From Camellia lanceoleosa (lineage: Eukaryota; Streptophyta; Magnoliopsida; Ericales; Theaceae), in the NCBI GenBank assembly GCA_025200525.1, contig CM045767.1, positions 118,976,021 to 119,040,020 on the forward strand: DNA of 64,000 nt, written 5' to 3'. Positions 23,201 through 34,570 of this stretch are shown here, one piece after another. How positions within the stretch are numbered: the first letter of the stretch is position 1; each line of letters starts with the position of its first letter. A program made the translations under genes and the position numbers. The notes under the pieces were generated by a model that saw nothing but the letters and a program-made list of their open reading frames with translations, searched no databases and was not told the origin of the DNA.

Positions 23201-23363
23201 TGGAGAGGAGAGGTGGGTCGGGGTGGAAGTAGCAGAAGGAGTGGCCCAAACCCTCGTCGAGAGGGTTGGAGAGGTAGAAGGAGATGTCGTGTCGCCGCTG
23301 TGAGATTTCGCCGGCGGCGTCGCAGACGAAGCAGAGGTTGAGTTTACCCACACCGTTGCCCAT
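20256..23363 (-). CDS. PLL4/5: Protein phosphatase 2C, POLTERGEIST-LIKE group (PLL4/PLL5-type), 3 exons
   Basis: A Ser/Thr phosphatase of the plant POL/PLL clade, in which POL and PLL1 act in meristem signalling and PLL4/PLL5 in leaf development. Exons on the minus strand: 23363-21774, 21677-21564, 20636-20256. Frame is kept throughout (2085 nt, 694 residues). The N-terminus [12 protein letters not shown] fits N-myristoylation at Gly2 with a nearby Cys, as reported for POL/PLL1 membrane targeting. The clade-specific blocks [13 protein letters not shown] (35-47) and [11 protein letters not shown] repeats (132-151) follow. PP2C metal-site motifs: GKAGEDRV (Asp244), YDGFNGPDA (Asp263), [10 protein letters not shown] (Asp468), SSDGLYQYF (Asp613) and HDDVS (676-677). 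A basic insert at 355-372 ([18 protein letters not shown]) lies between catalytic blocks and could act as a nuclear signal. Introns are GT-AG. It is convergent with the esterase gene. Confidence 0.95.
21018..21500. repeat. 242-bp tandem repeat, two copies, in PLL intron 2
   Basis: AAAAGAATCAATTAGAAAGG starts at 21018 and again at 21260, a period of 242 bp. The copies differ at only a dozen or so positions. The repeat makes two near-identical short open frames on the + strand (from 21066 and 21308), which are not genes. The array lies within the 927-bp intron 20637-21563. Confidence 0.85.
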
Positions 23364-23838
23364 TTCGAGAGAGAGAGAGAGAGAAAGATAGAGTTGGATG
23401 GAGGCTGAGGAGATGATGTATGTATAGAAATGTATGTATAGCGAGAGAGAGACAGGGAGGAGAGTTGACTTTGTGTTTGAGAATGGGGATTTGATTTGAG
23501 TGAGTGGGGTGGCGTTGCTTTGTTGAATATTTATTTGTATTTTTATATTCTATGATGGACTGTTTGGGGGTTGACTTTAAAAGCATTCGTTTTCTTCTTC
23601 TGCTCCTTCTGGTAAAGCGTGTGCGTGTGTGGTGTGGAAGCGTGTGTACTTCAATGATGTTATGATTAGTGGAAGGAATAGAATTTATGAATTTACGTTA
23701 AGTAATTAAAAAATGTAAAAAGATATGATAAATTATAATCGTAAATTGTGATTAATAAAAAATACAATTATGTGACATTTCAGAATCAATAAAGAATTTT
23801 TCATAATAATCATGTTATAATTTATCGATATAACACTC
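23364..23838 (-). promoter_or_regulatory. 5' leader and promoter region of the PLL gene
   Basis: Directly upstream of the ATG on the minus strand is a pyrimidine-rich leader: (CT)n at about 23364-23388 and CTCTCTCTCTGTCCC at about 23440-23455. This is common in plant 5' UTRs. A TATA box was not confidently located. The open frame at 23344-23586 is leader sequence. Confidence 0.5.
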
Positions 23839-23841
23839 TTA

Positions 23842-24357
23842 GGTCCTGTTTGTTTCTAGAGATAGAATGGAGGGAATTGATAGTGAGGGGATTAATAGTG
23901 AGAGGATTGTTAGTGAGGGTCGTTTGTTTTCAGAGATAGAATAGAAGGGATTGATAGTGAGGGGATTAATAGTGAGGGGATTGTTAGTGAGGGGATTAAT
24001 AGTGAAGAATTGTTAAATTATTTTTATATAAAATAATAAAACAAATAAAAAAATATAAAAATTAAACATTAATATTTTTAAAAAAATTTTCAATATATAA
24101 AAAATAAATTTTTTTTTAATCCCCTCACTATTTTTTTAATACCATCTCTACCTCCTCACTATGAATCTCCTCCCCAAAGGTATTAGTAATACCAAGGTAT
24201 TAGTAGTACCCTCCTCATCTCTCAAAACAAACAAGGTATTAGTAATACCAAGGTATTAGTTAGTCCCAAGGCTATCTCTCAAAACAAACACCCCATATAT
24301 TAGTCCCAAGGTATTCATAATCCTAATCCCCTTGCTATAACCCCAAACAAACGGGCC
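23842..24357. mobile_element. Tourist/PIF-type MITE with internal short repeats
   Basis: The terminal inverted repeat is GGTCCTGTTTGTTT (left) and AAACAAACGGGCC (right), flanked by TTA on both sides (23839-23841, 24358-24360). The left part holds repeats of GTGAGGGGATTAATAGTGA and the right part repeats of AAGGTATTAGTAATACC. There is no coding. Confidence 0.78.
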
Positions 24358-24693
24358 TTAATCCATCCCTATTAACATAGAAGAGAGAGATAAAAAGAGG
24401 AGGGTAAATCCTCTCTTTTACATGATCTACTCTATATTATATAAAATTAATTAATAACATTACTTCTTTCGTCTCAAGATATTAATTTTTTATTGTCTCA
24501 AATTATTAGTTTTTTTTAAAAATCAAATATAAAAATAATATAAATTTTCTATTTTATTTTTTTAAAAAATTTATTAACGATATAAAAAATATAATTATGA
24601 CATTGATATTCTTTAAAATATATACTATTAAAAGAAAATTTTAAAAAATTAATTTTTTAAAAATACAATAATTATACTATTAAAAAAAATTAA

Positions 24694-24984
24694 GGACTTG
24701 TTTGGTTTGTTTTTTAGAAAAATTATTTGGAAAAATTCTCTACAAACAAATTTTCAAGAGTAATCAAACCAAGCAAATTTTTTTAAAAAAAATCTCAAAT
24801 TTTTGTTCGGTTATGTATTTTTCAAAATCACTCTCTCTCTCATACACATCAAATCAATCATTTCTTTTAAAATTCTTTCTCCAAAATAATTTTTCAAAAC
24901 TATTTTTAAAAAAAAACAAACTAAATAAATTTTTATACTTTTTATCTAAAAAAATTACTCTATAAATACAAATCAAACACACCA
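24694..24984. mobile_element. MITE, GTTTGGTTTGTGTTT family, copy 2 (inverted relative to copy 1)
   Basis: The left end GGACTTGTTTGGTTTGTTTT pairs with the reverse complement of the right end AATCAAACACACCA. TAA flanks both sides (24691-24693, 24985-24987). The interior CATACACATCAAATCAATCA is the inverse of sequence in the 16131-16422 copy. Confidence 0.68.
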
Positions 24985-24987
24985 TAA

Positions 24988-27444
24988 ACTTTTAAAGAGA
25001 TTATTATTTTAAGACGGAGGGGGAAAATTAGTGCTTCCGAACATTTTCGTTTTCGTGAAGTGGTGTGACCGTGTGGCTCAAGTTGATGATGGGGAGGCTG
25101 CGGCATCTAAAGATATCATTCAACGTTTGAAATGTACGAAACTACACAAAGTCAAAAGGTTAGACGTAGCTATGCATTAATTAGAAGCATGTCATCTGGA
25201 CATAGCTGGTTGACACGTGGCTCAGTGGGTGGTCTAGATTAAAGGTTTAATTGGTTGACATTTCACAGAAGAAGAAAAATTTTGAGTTGACCTTCACTCT
25301 TCGAACTAATGTTGGTACTTACTTATTGACGATTTATTTAAAGGCCAAATTACATTTTAACTCTTTAATTAAAAATTATTACATTTTGTTTGCTTGAATT
25401 ATCAATTTGAATTAATGTATAACTTATAAAATAAATAAAAATTATTATAGATAAGACACATTAGATATTATGAGATGCTTAAAATTTCTTAATTTTTAAG
25501 ATATATAAGTTAAATAATAGTCAAAATATAAATCTCCATGAGAGTCTATCAAAATATAATATATCATTAAATAGAAGAGAGGAATAGAGTTATCAATATG
25601 TGAAAGTCGCTTTGGGTAGCAACAATTGATGGTAACTGACGACTATTGACTAGATTTATGCATAAAAAGAGTTGATAATTTAATTAACTATTGAGAATGA
25701 TGTCAATCAAAATTCTAAACTACAACTTAAATGACGATAGTAGCGTGTTAAGTGTTGCTGGTAGCGGCTTTGATGACAACAATGACGAATTTATGAGTGG
25801 CAAAAATGGACCTTGTAGAGAGGGATTGGTTCAAATAATGGTAGGTTTTAGATGGAAGATGGTGGTGTGGGAATGACTATGCCTTGCAATCTAACTAGTT
25901 TTTTGTTTGAATAAAAATATCTTTTATAAAAATGTGAGGCTAGAAGTGTAATTTTATTTTATTAGATATATTAACGATTCTATTTAAAATTTAATTTAAT
26001 ACATTATAGGATAAAGTTTCATAATTTTTAATTGAGTGTAAAATTATACGAAATCATAATTTAAAGAGGTAAAATATGATTTACTTATTTAAAATTTGAT
26101 ACAAAAAGTTTAGCGAGGCTAATTCATGTCAAACTTTAAAGGTGTTGCTAGTGTTTTTACGTCAAATGAAAAAACCTAAAATGGAGTTCAACAATCAATT
26201 ATAATATTTTGTTTGGTTTGGAGTTTTAGAATTAGTTTTTGAGTTTTTAATCTATATATTTTTGTTTTTAGTGAATGTTTTTAATTTTGTAATCAACTTT
26301 TTTATTTTTTAAATTCGTTTAATTTTGATATACTTAAAAGTATAAAATTTATGAAAATAATCTATAAAAAATTAATTAAATACAAAAGATATTTTTAAAA
26401 TATAAAAATTTAGTTTTTTTTTTTTTTTTTTGAAAAAAAATTTAAATTTCTTCACAAATATTTTAATTTTAAGTGTATCTAGATAAATGAATCTAAAAAT
26501 TAAAAACATTTGATTAAATATTAAATAAATTCACTAAAAATAAAAAATAAGAATTGAAAACTAAAAATGTTTATTTAAAAGGGACTAGGCCTTCTCTAGT
26601 TTGGTATTTCAACGATACAATCTAGCCCATTTTGAATCCGTCACATGTTCAATGTATAAGGGTCGTTGATTGGATATTAACAGCTATTTGATCAGATCAT
26701 ATTTTTAAATTATACTTACCATTAACACAAACTTGATCTAATTAAATGATTTTCAATATTCGATCAATATGATTTTTTATAGAAATGAAATATTCAATCA
26801 ATCTTACAAATTAAACATTTGGATCATCAATATGAGCCTTGTGGTAGTTCTACGAAAGTCTAACAACTCGTTTCAATTTGATTTTGAGCCGGAGAGAAAC
26901 CATTCATACTTATTTGAAAACTCAAAACCATTTTTTTGCATTACAATCACCCAAGATCCATTGACATTTTTTTTGTTTTAAATTTCTTAATTTTTTTTGG
27001 AAAAGAAAACATTATCAAAAGTACTTTCAAAATTTAAAAATAAAAACGTTGTTATAGGGGCATCCAGATTTTATTTATTTATTACTACTAATAATTTGTT
27101 TTTATTTGACTTTGACCCAGTGCAGCCTATGAGACCTTATCTTCCTCCCCCCCCCAAAAGAGGGTCAAACCAACCACATCAAGTTTGAATGATCCCAAAC
27201 TGCATATTATTACATCCAATACCACAACTTGCAAAAATTATGCAACGAACCGACATCTTTCAAAAATATTTACATTTCAAATGAAATTATATCATATTGT
27301 TTTCAACAATTGCATTTTCGCTTTTGACTCCATAGAAATTGACAAATTGCGTAAAAGAAAAATAGAAAATCACATTTTTGTTCTCTGTATGTGGGGGGCA
27401 AATACAACTATTTTTTAATATGAAAATTAATACTTACATATTTA
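24988..27444. other. AT-rich intergenic DNA
   Basis: No gene is supported. 25000-25330 is slightly GC-richer, with a GTGGCTCAAGTTGATGATGG stretch but no open frame of note. 25690-25880 is GATGA/GGTAG-rich. 26200-26580 is dominated by A/T runs. The short frames at 26769-27188 have no recognisable domain. Confidence 0.5.
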
Positions 27445-27655
27445 GTCTCTCTATTTTTATTTTTATTTTTATTTTTGTGACACAGATTCACTTCTTTCTC
27501 GAAACATTTTCAATTAATAATGTTAGATATCTAAAAAATTTAACTTGAAAGATATTTAGAAAAAAAAAACTATGTGTGGTAAAGATTATACTTTCAAGTA
27601 AGCATCAACATTAGCCTTAACAAATTAATTTTTTAATTAAATATAACTAGTAAAC
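27445..27655. repeat. 211-bp segment repeated at the tandem-array junctions
   Basis: This segment, from GTCTCTCTATTTTTATTTTT to ACTAGTAAAC, is nearly identical to 54049-54255 and 62027-62238, which form the right ends of array units 1 and 2. Similarity begins abruptly at GTCTCTCT and stops at TAAAC, the microhomology at which the array units join. Confidence 0.8.
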
Positions 27656-29259
27656 TATGACAACATTGCTCCATCAATCTCAACAAACTAATTTTATGAC
27701 TAACTATTATTTATATTTGTTACAATAACTCAACAAATTTGTTGAGGCTATTCTTTTACTATTCTAGAGTACTATCATTGAGAGAATAGATAATAAAATA
27801 TATTTTTAATAAAATAAAGTTAGAATAGAGAGTCTAATTGACGGTGTATTTAAAAAGAGAGTTGTATAAAATAGAAAAGTGATTTTAGATTGTAATTTGG
27901 TTCAAAACTTGTTGAGCTTGACGTGGATGTTCTAAGTCCCACTATACAAAAATTAAAAATGAACCACATCATATTTTAAGATAAATTTGTAGACAATTTT
28001 TCTAAGATCCTATATTTTCTAATTTTTAATTGTAAGATTATCTTAAAAATTTCTTCGATTCTATGGTTAAAAATGCATCGTCAATAGATAAATAAAAATT
28101 TCAGAACAAAATGATAGCATACAAATATAAGCAAATATTGAATGCCCTTGAAACATTACTCCACACAAATCAACATTTGTCAACTTATCTCTCAAAACAT
28201 CTACACAAAAATAAATTTTACAATCATCAACCAAAATCACATTCAAATTAAAGCAACATATGGCAATGTTACAAGAGAACTCAATAACTTCTAGTGATAA
28301 TTGACTCTATCAATGACCCACTAAATAAATTGGCATGTGTGAACTTGTTTATAAGTTGCTTTTTTTATTGTAAGACTATTTTTAGTCTTTTGTGGAGGCA
28401 GTTTCATTGCTTTCAAGTTGGCTGGTTAAGCCACTCAAGCCCATGCAATATGATTGGACATAATTGAGAGAGAGAGGAAATGGATTTTATTATTTTTAAA
28501 GCACTAAACAACAATAATGGATAATTATATGTATTGGCTTAACGCATGATAAACGTATGGCTCTTTTTGTTAATTGTTTTTTTTTCTTCGTCTTCATCTT
28601 GTTCAAAGTCTTAAGTGGGATGATAAAGCAACACAATAGTAATAATAATAATAATAATAAATAAAGCAAAACAGCATAAGTTGTGAAGATGGTCAACATT
28701 TGAAACATAAATTCTAGATGTCTCCCTTTCAATTTTGGTATTTACATTTACATTGGTATATATATATATATTTTATTTTCTTTTGGGTTAGTGAAAAATG
28801 GAATACAAGAAAACCCAAGCAAGGAGAGGAAAAAAAAAAAAGTGTAGATTAAAAGGCAATAAGAGCTCCAGTTCAACCAAATAGCCCGCCATTGCTAAGG
28901 TAATAATTCTGTAATCTCATAACACTAACTTATCATAATATGAAGTGTTTTCAAATTAATAAGAGTAATAGTTACAAAATGAATAGAATTTATCACACCA
29001 TATTATTGGTAGGCTAAGAAATAAGACCAGACTCATGTAAAAAAAGTTAACAAATCTAAACTGATTGTTCAAGATCAATTAAAATTTCAACTTTCAATTT
29101 TTTTTTTAATAACAAATACAAACTGAATCTACTGAAATATTATATTTAAATAATTTTATATTTTAGTTTTTAAACATTAGAAATAATACATTTTTTGTGA
29201 TAAAAAATAAGGAGAGAGGTATTTATAGGGTATTCTTTTTTAATCCTTACAAGTTTTCA
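27656..29259. other. AT-rich intergenic DNA
   Basis: No gene is supported. It contains an (AAT)n-type run at 28638-28662 and a (TA)n run at 28757-28772. The open frame at 28496-28732 is built on these low-complexity tracts. Confidence 0.5.
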
Positions 29260-29268
29260 TAAAATTTA

Positions 29269-29517
29269 GGGCAAATTACATATACCTCCCTCGGAGTTTA
29301 GCTAAATTACAGATATCCCTGAGGTTTCGGAAATTATAGATACTCCCCTGAGGTTTATATTTTCATAACAAATTACCCATTGAGATTTATATTTTCATAA
29401 CAATTTGCCCCATAATTTGTTATGCAAATATAACCTTCAGGAGGTATCTGTAATTTCTCAAACCTCATGGGGTATCTGTAATTTTGCTAAACCTCGAGGG
29501 GTATATGTAATTTGCCC
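29269..29517. mobile_element. Foldback Mutator-type MITE with 9-bp target duplication
   Basis: GGGCAAATTACATATACC at the left is the inverse of GGTATATGTAATTTGCCC at the right; the arms continue inward through CTGAGGTTT / AAACCTCA blocks, so nearly all 249 bp fold back. TAAAATTTA flanks both sides (29260-29268, 29518-29526), a 9-bp duplication as made by Mutator-like transposases. Diverged relatives lie at 30118-30460 and in both array units (about 51450-51800, 59425-59790). Confidence 0.85.
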
Positions 29518-30117
29518 TAAAATTTATTAAAAGCTCATGTGAACTGCTTGATCTGTTTTGGTTTCATAATCATTAAAATTAAAAAATTTATTAATCAAAC
29601 CGAACCCAACCCAACCAAGAAAATCACAAATGGGCAGCCGCCTTAGCTGACCTACAAGTTATTGAGAAACTTGAAGCTATTGAATGGAAACTCAAGAAAA
29701 TCAAGAAAATCATATGTAATGGGGACTATAGAAGAAACTTGAAGGGTCTTGCAAAGCAAGCTTGATATCCATACACTTCACACAGAGTAAAGTGTATCCT
29801 CCAATGCCAAACAACAATCTTCATAAGAAAGCAACAAAAACACGTTTTGTAAAAATCTATAGAAACACTATCGTGACTTTTGCACCTGTTTTTTTCACTG
29901 CTCTCGCACACGCATTTGATTGACTCCACACACGCCAATATTGTACGAGGAAGTGAAAAATATGGTTGCATAGGCAGTGTCTTAACATTATTAGACGCCA
30001 AAATAATGTGGGTTAATCCGTGATTTTGTTGGGTATTTGGCAATTGGGTTAAAAGTCCTTTTTTTGACTTTTTTTTTTTTTTTTATCACATCAGTTTTTT
30101 TTTTTTTTTATAGAAAA

Positions 30118-30460
30118 ATTACAAATATATTCCTTGAGATTCGATTAAAATTTGAATCGCCCCTGTGGTTTTAGAAATTACATTTCATCCCTTGAGGTTT
30201 TTAATTTCATAACAATCGCCTATTTTATTAATAAATTATCAAGTCAATTATCAGTTTTTAATAATGTTAGAAATATATTTCAATTAATAATTTAGGTAAT
30301 TTTATTATTGTATAGGAGAGCAATTATGAATTTCTTTTTTTAGTTAATTTTGTTAAATAAAAAATACTAACAAGGAGGTATTTGAAATTTTCCAAACCAT
30401 ATGGAGCAATCTGTAGTTTAAACAAACCTCAGGGAGTATATTTGTAATTTACTCTTATTT
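30118..30460. mobile_element. Diverged foldback element related to 29269-29517
   Basis: ATTACAAATATATTCCTTGAG at the left is inverse to TCAGGGAGTATATTTGTAAT at the right. The arms share the CCTGAGGTTT / AAACCTCAGG style of the 29269-29517 element. The interior is AT-rich and the boundaries are approximate. Confidence 0.6.
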
Positions 30461-31159
30461 TTTTATACATTTAAAAAAAAAAATTTAAAATTAACTTTTA
30501 ACCTATTTCTCAAAATAAGCTTGGAAATGACATAAATACTAGAAGGATATTTAAGTGTTTTGTACTTGTACACTACAACTTAATTATATGTATATATAAT
30601 TATGTATCATATACACCTTCTAATTAAGGAAGAAAATGACATAATTTTAAACTTTCTGAGTCATAATTAAAAAAAAAAATATAACCAAAGATCTTATGAG
30701 TTATAACCAAATACCACATGAGACATAATTAAAGATCTTATGAGTTGTAATTAAAATAATATCATAACTAAAAAAGAAAAATTGATCATAACTAACGAAA
30801 AAAATAATATAATTACAGATGTATATAATACACCCCTTTCATAGGATGCGCAGACTAAAATTTCCTATAGTTATAAGATAGTAATTACCTCTATATTTCA
30901 TTTGTAAACTTTTATGACCAGTAAAATTGTACCGAGTGTACATGTAGTCCTAATTTTAAAATAAATTATATTTAAGGCTCTTTTGGAAAGAGTTAAAAAA
31001 AAGTCCAAAGTTAGCTTTTAAATAATTTTAAGTCACATCATCTCTTATATTTTTTACACATTTTTTCAAAAAAAAATTTAAAAAAATCAATTTTTAACCA
31101 TCTTCTCAAAATAAGCCTTAGTATTATATTCTTGTGTATATGTATCATTTACATTTCTA
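30461..31159. other. AT-rich intergenic DNA
   Basis: Contains a repeated ATCTTATGAGTTATAA / ATAATTAAAGATCTT theme at about 30650-30800. No gene was recognised. Confidence 0.5.
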
Positions 31160-33508
31160 ATCTATTAATTTGTCTCTAAATTATTGCAGTCCAAGTCCGC
31201 AGCCTACCCATCTATAAAGTCCCTAGGCTCATTGTGGCCTACTCTAATGATCCGATCTGTTTTATCTTGTGTGCGCTCATGCATAAATCTCATATATATA
31301 TATGAAAAGGAGAAATTAGATGAATTTGATAATAGTAATTACATGATTTCACTAAATTTGTTTGAAAAAAATAAATGATGAATATGATTTTTAAAATATA
31401 CTATTTATTTTTTAAAATAAAAATATGAAGAAATCATATAATTATGATTATCAAATAAATTTGATTTTTTATTTTTATTTTTATAAATGATTTACAAATA
31501 CAAGTTTATAAACTGAACAATTTAAATGATTAAAATAAAACTCGCGATAAACCCACAAATCCAAATTGCATAAATCTAATCACGTAAAGGAATAGAGAGG
31601 CAAACTCAGTTATTTATTTATTTACATTTTAACATCTTACCAATCCTGATTAAAAGTTACACAATTCCTAACGTATTCTGCATGAGTCAAATAACATCTG
31701 TCAAAGCCATTCCCAAAATAGTACAGCATTGTCACCATGGAATTTGGTAAATTTCACCTTAACTAGTCTTCTTTTCAAATGTTTGATTAACGTAAAAATA
31801 GATGTCTGAAAAAGACCATACTGTAAAAAAAAGTCTTTGAGAGAAGCAATCAATCAACGGAAATGGTTAAAAGATTGTTCCCATTAGGAATTGGTCTGCC
31901 CTTTCCCTGCTAAAGGCTTCAACGACTAGAGAGGAATTCATAAGACTTCCAGTCGTCACCGTAAATGAGATTTATTTATTAAAATATTTTGTTTTAATAA
32001 TAATATTTTTTTAAAAATAAAATATAACTATTTATATTTTTCAAATCAAAGTCTAGGGGCTAGGTATTCTCCTTCCTTCAAATATTTTATTTTTATTTAA
32101 ATTTTTTAATTACATTTTTGACTACATAATGTTGATGTTGATCAAATCTCAAGATGTGATTTTTGAATTAGAACAACAGAAAATTTTACTGACAAAAGAT
32201 TGTGTGCCCTCTAGTGGAGACACCATGAAATAATTTCAACCGAGAAATTTCAAAAAAAAAAAAAAAAAAGTTTCTAGACATCTCATCTATCCTTCTTGAA
32301 AACAAAAAATAAAAATAAAAATGATTGCAACTTGGGAGAAATTACTCAATATTTTTTGGAGCAAGTCCAGGCCATATTCCAAATTAATAACTATTTATAC
32401 TATTATCAGTGGTTGGCATACGTAATACGTAATGCGTGTATAATTTAAGTAAGTAAAAATAAAAATAAATGATAAAAAATTAATATTATTCAAACCTAAA
32501 GTCTTGAAGAGAAGCAAATGATTTCAGGACACCAAGTCCAACTTTTGCACAAGACTTGAAACCAAAATTTTGAGTCTAAAAACGAAAGCTCTTATACACA
32601 TATTATAATATTAATTTTTTATTATTTATTTTGATTTTTATTTTCTTAAACTATATACGTATTGTGTATACTAACTGCTAGTCAATAAATAAAATGGAGC
32701 ATTACTCCAAAATCATTGAATAATTTCCGGCAGTTTGGGTTGTAATTGGGTTGAAAACTTACAAGTCCCAAAGATTGAACAAAGGCCAAGAGATGAACTC
32801 AATTGATTTTTTAAATGATCTTCAAATCCACTTCGACCGATTGGTCGAGTTTTGGCCCTACAAATTAATAAGAGTGTGGTGAGATATGGCAATTCCATGG
32901 GCCTAAATTTTTATGTTTTTTCCTGTAGTAGTGCTCAAAGAGCACCATGTAACAAATAACACTCACCATACACTTAAAACATGATAATAACGGCTCTAAA
33001 TTGCTTTAATTCTCTAGATTCAACTACTTTAAGTAATTTTTATTTTAACTTTCATACATGTAGCGTATGCTCCCATCTCTAATATATATATTATTATATA
33101 AAGTATACATCTGAGTTGGTGTGAACGTTGTCGTAATTTTTTCCTTTTCAATAATATTCTTTTCATGCAATAACTGTCACCCATTTCTACCAAGTAATTC
33201 TCATATTAAAATAATTTTTATCCTTTATTAAATCATAAAAAATATTAATTAATATTTCTCAATCATCAAAGTACTCAAAATTTAAATATAAATACGTTCG
33301 CATCACCACTAGTTTATTCTTTTGTAGAAGGCCAATATAATATTTGGAGTGAACAAAATTATGTTACATTTTTTACATACCTAAAACCCCTACACTTGTT
33401 CAAATACTACTCTTCATCACACGTTAGTGGGCATGAGTGGTGCGAGAGTAAATAGTGGCATATATGTCTGAAATTTAATCTTTGCATATTCTGCAACTAT
33501 GTTTAGGT
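31160..33508. repeat. Dispersed repeat, copy A
   Basis: This 2.35-kb block is collinear with 43785-46876 (copy B). Its right part from about 32783 is also collinear with parts of 54255-55945 and 62238-63925 (copies C and D). Markers include TCTCTAAATTATTGCAGTCC at the left, TTGTCACCATGGAATTTGG near 31730 and the ATGTCTGAAATTTAATCTTT block at the right. Copy A lacks the SINE present in copy B and so shows the empty site. It carries no recognisable coding, and its ends are not TG...CA. Confidence 0.85.
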
Positions 33509-33519
33509 GATTCGGAGTT

Positions 33520-33780
33520 AGACCGATAAGTCTGTACTTGAACTTTTGAATGAGGCTTTTCTTACGGGCGCAAAACTTTCAAGTTCATATTATCAAGCTC
33601 AGAAAGTTACTATAGATTTGGGTTTCACATATGAGACTTTTGATGCTTGCCCCAATAGTTATATGTATTTCAGAAAAGAGGACACAAAGCTTGATGAATG
33701 TGTTATATGCAGTAGTTCTAGATGGAAACAAGATGGTAGTGTTGGAAATGATGAAAGGGAATCAGTAAGCAGAATATGAA
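33520..33780 (+). pseudogene. CACTA (En/Spm) TNP2-type transposase fragment
   Basis: The + frame encodes about 85 residues matching the start of the TNP2-like transposase domain: SVLELLNEAF near the start, YYQAQK, then DLGFTYETFDACPNSYMYF and a CVICSSSRWK block, which corresponds to the family's IDACPNDCMLYWKE...C..C..SRWK pattern. The frame ends in TGA after residue 77 of the longest ORF. The catalytic remainder of the transposase is absent nearby and no CACTA termini were found, so this is a truncated remnant. Confidence 0.8.
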
Positions 33781-34570
33781 AATCTGATAACACATCATAC
33801 TAACCTATTTCTCTGCTTTTAATGAATTTTTCAGCTTATTATGAATTAGGTTGCCTATTTCTATGATAGTCGTTGTTACGGAATTAGTATTTTAAATCAA
33901 TTCTTTTTGGGTGTATGTATGGCCTCAACATTGTTCAGTAGTTTTTTGTTGTTGAAAAATTTGTGATCTACTTGTAGTAGCTGGTATTTTGTAAGTGGAG
34001 TAACTTTTTTTGGGCAAACTTAACATGCGAGGTTTGAGAGCAGATGGTGATGACAGTATGTCAACTGAAATTTCAGTAAACTTGGATCATGTTTATTTCC
34101 AGCATTTTCTCATTCCTAAAATCCATGGTGGTGATGACAAAATATTTGATGTGCACAAAGAATCTTTATGTAGATGCCAGGGCAGGACTTATTGTGGATT
34201 CTAAATTACTTAATTCTTTATTGTAATTGTTAGAATTTGAGTAGACTATGTAGCTCATTTCCTATTTTATGCCACATAACTGATGAATTAAAATATTTTT
34301 TTGGTTTATTTGAGCAGAGTGGGATAGAACATCACTTGGAAAGTCAATTACATATTTCAGATCACATTTCTCGTAGTCTCTACTCAGGTCATGCAAGGTA
34401 TGTCTCATTTTTATTTGTCTAGTTTATTTGTTTTCATTTTTATGCAACTTAAATTTATCTATGCCAACAATATTCTTTAATTAGTGTTTTCCTTGCAAAC
34501 ACATGCCATTTCAACTCAATTGGCTTTAATGTCAACTCCTTGAAATCAGATATGTGGATCCATCTTCATA
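33781..34570 (+). other. Exon-like fragments downstream of the CACTA remnant
   Basis: A frame over about 34025-34200 (NLDHVYFQHFLIPKIHGG) and a short exon-like piece at 34318-34398, bounded by GAGCAG and GGTATGTC, are both on the + strand. No family was recognised. They could be transposon 3' coding or captured host exons. Nothing else is visible in the stretch. Confidence 0.35.
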
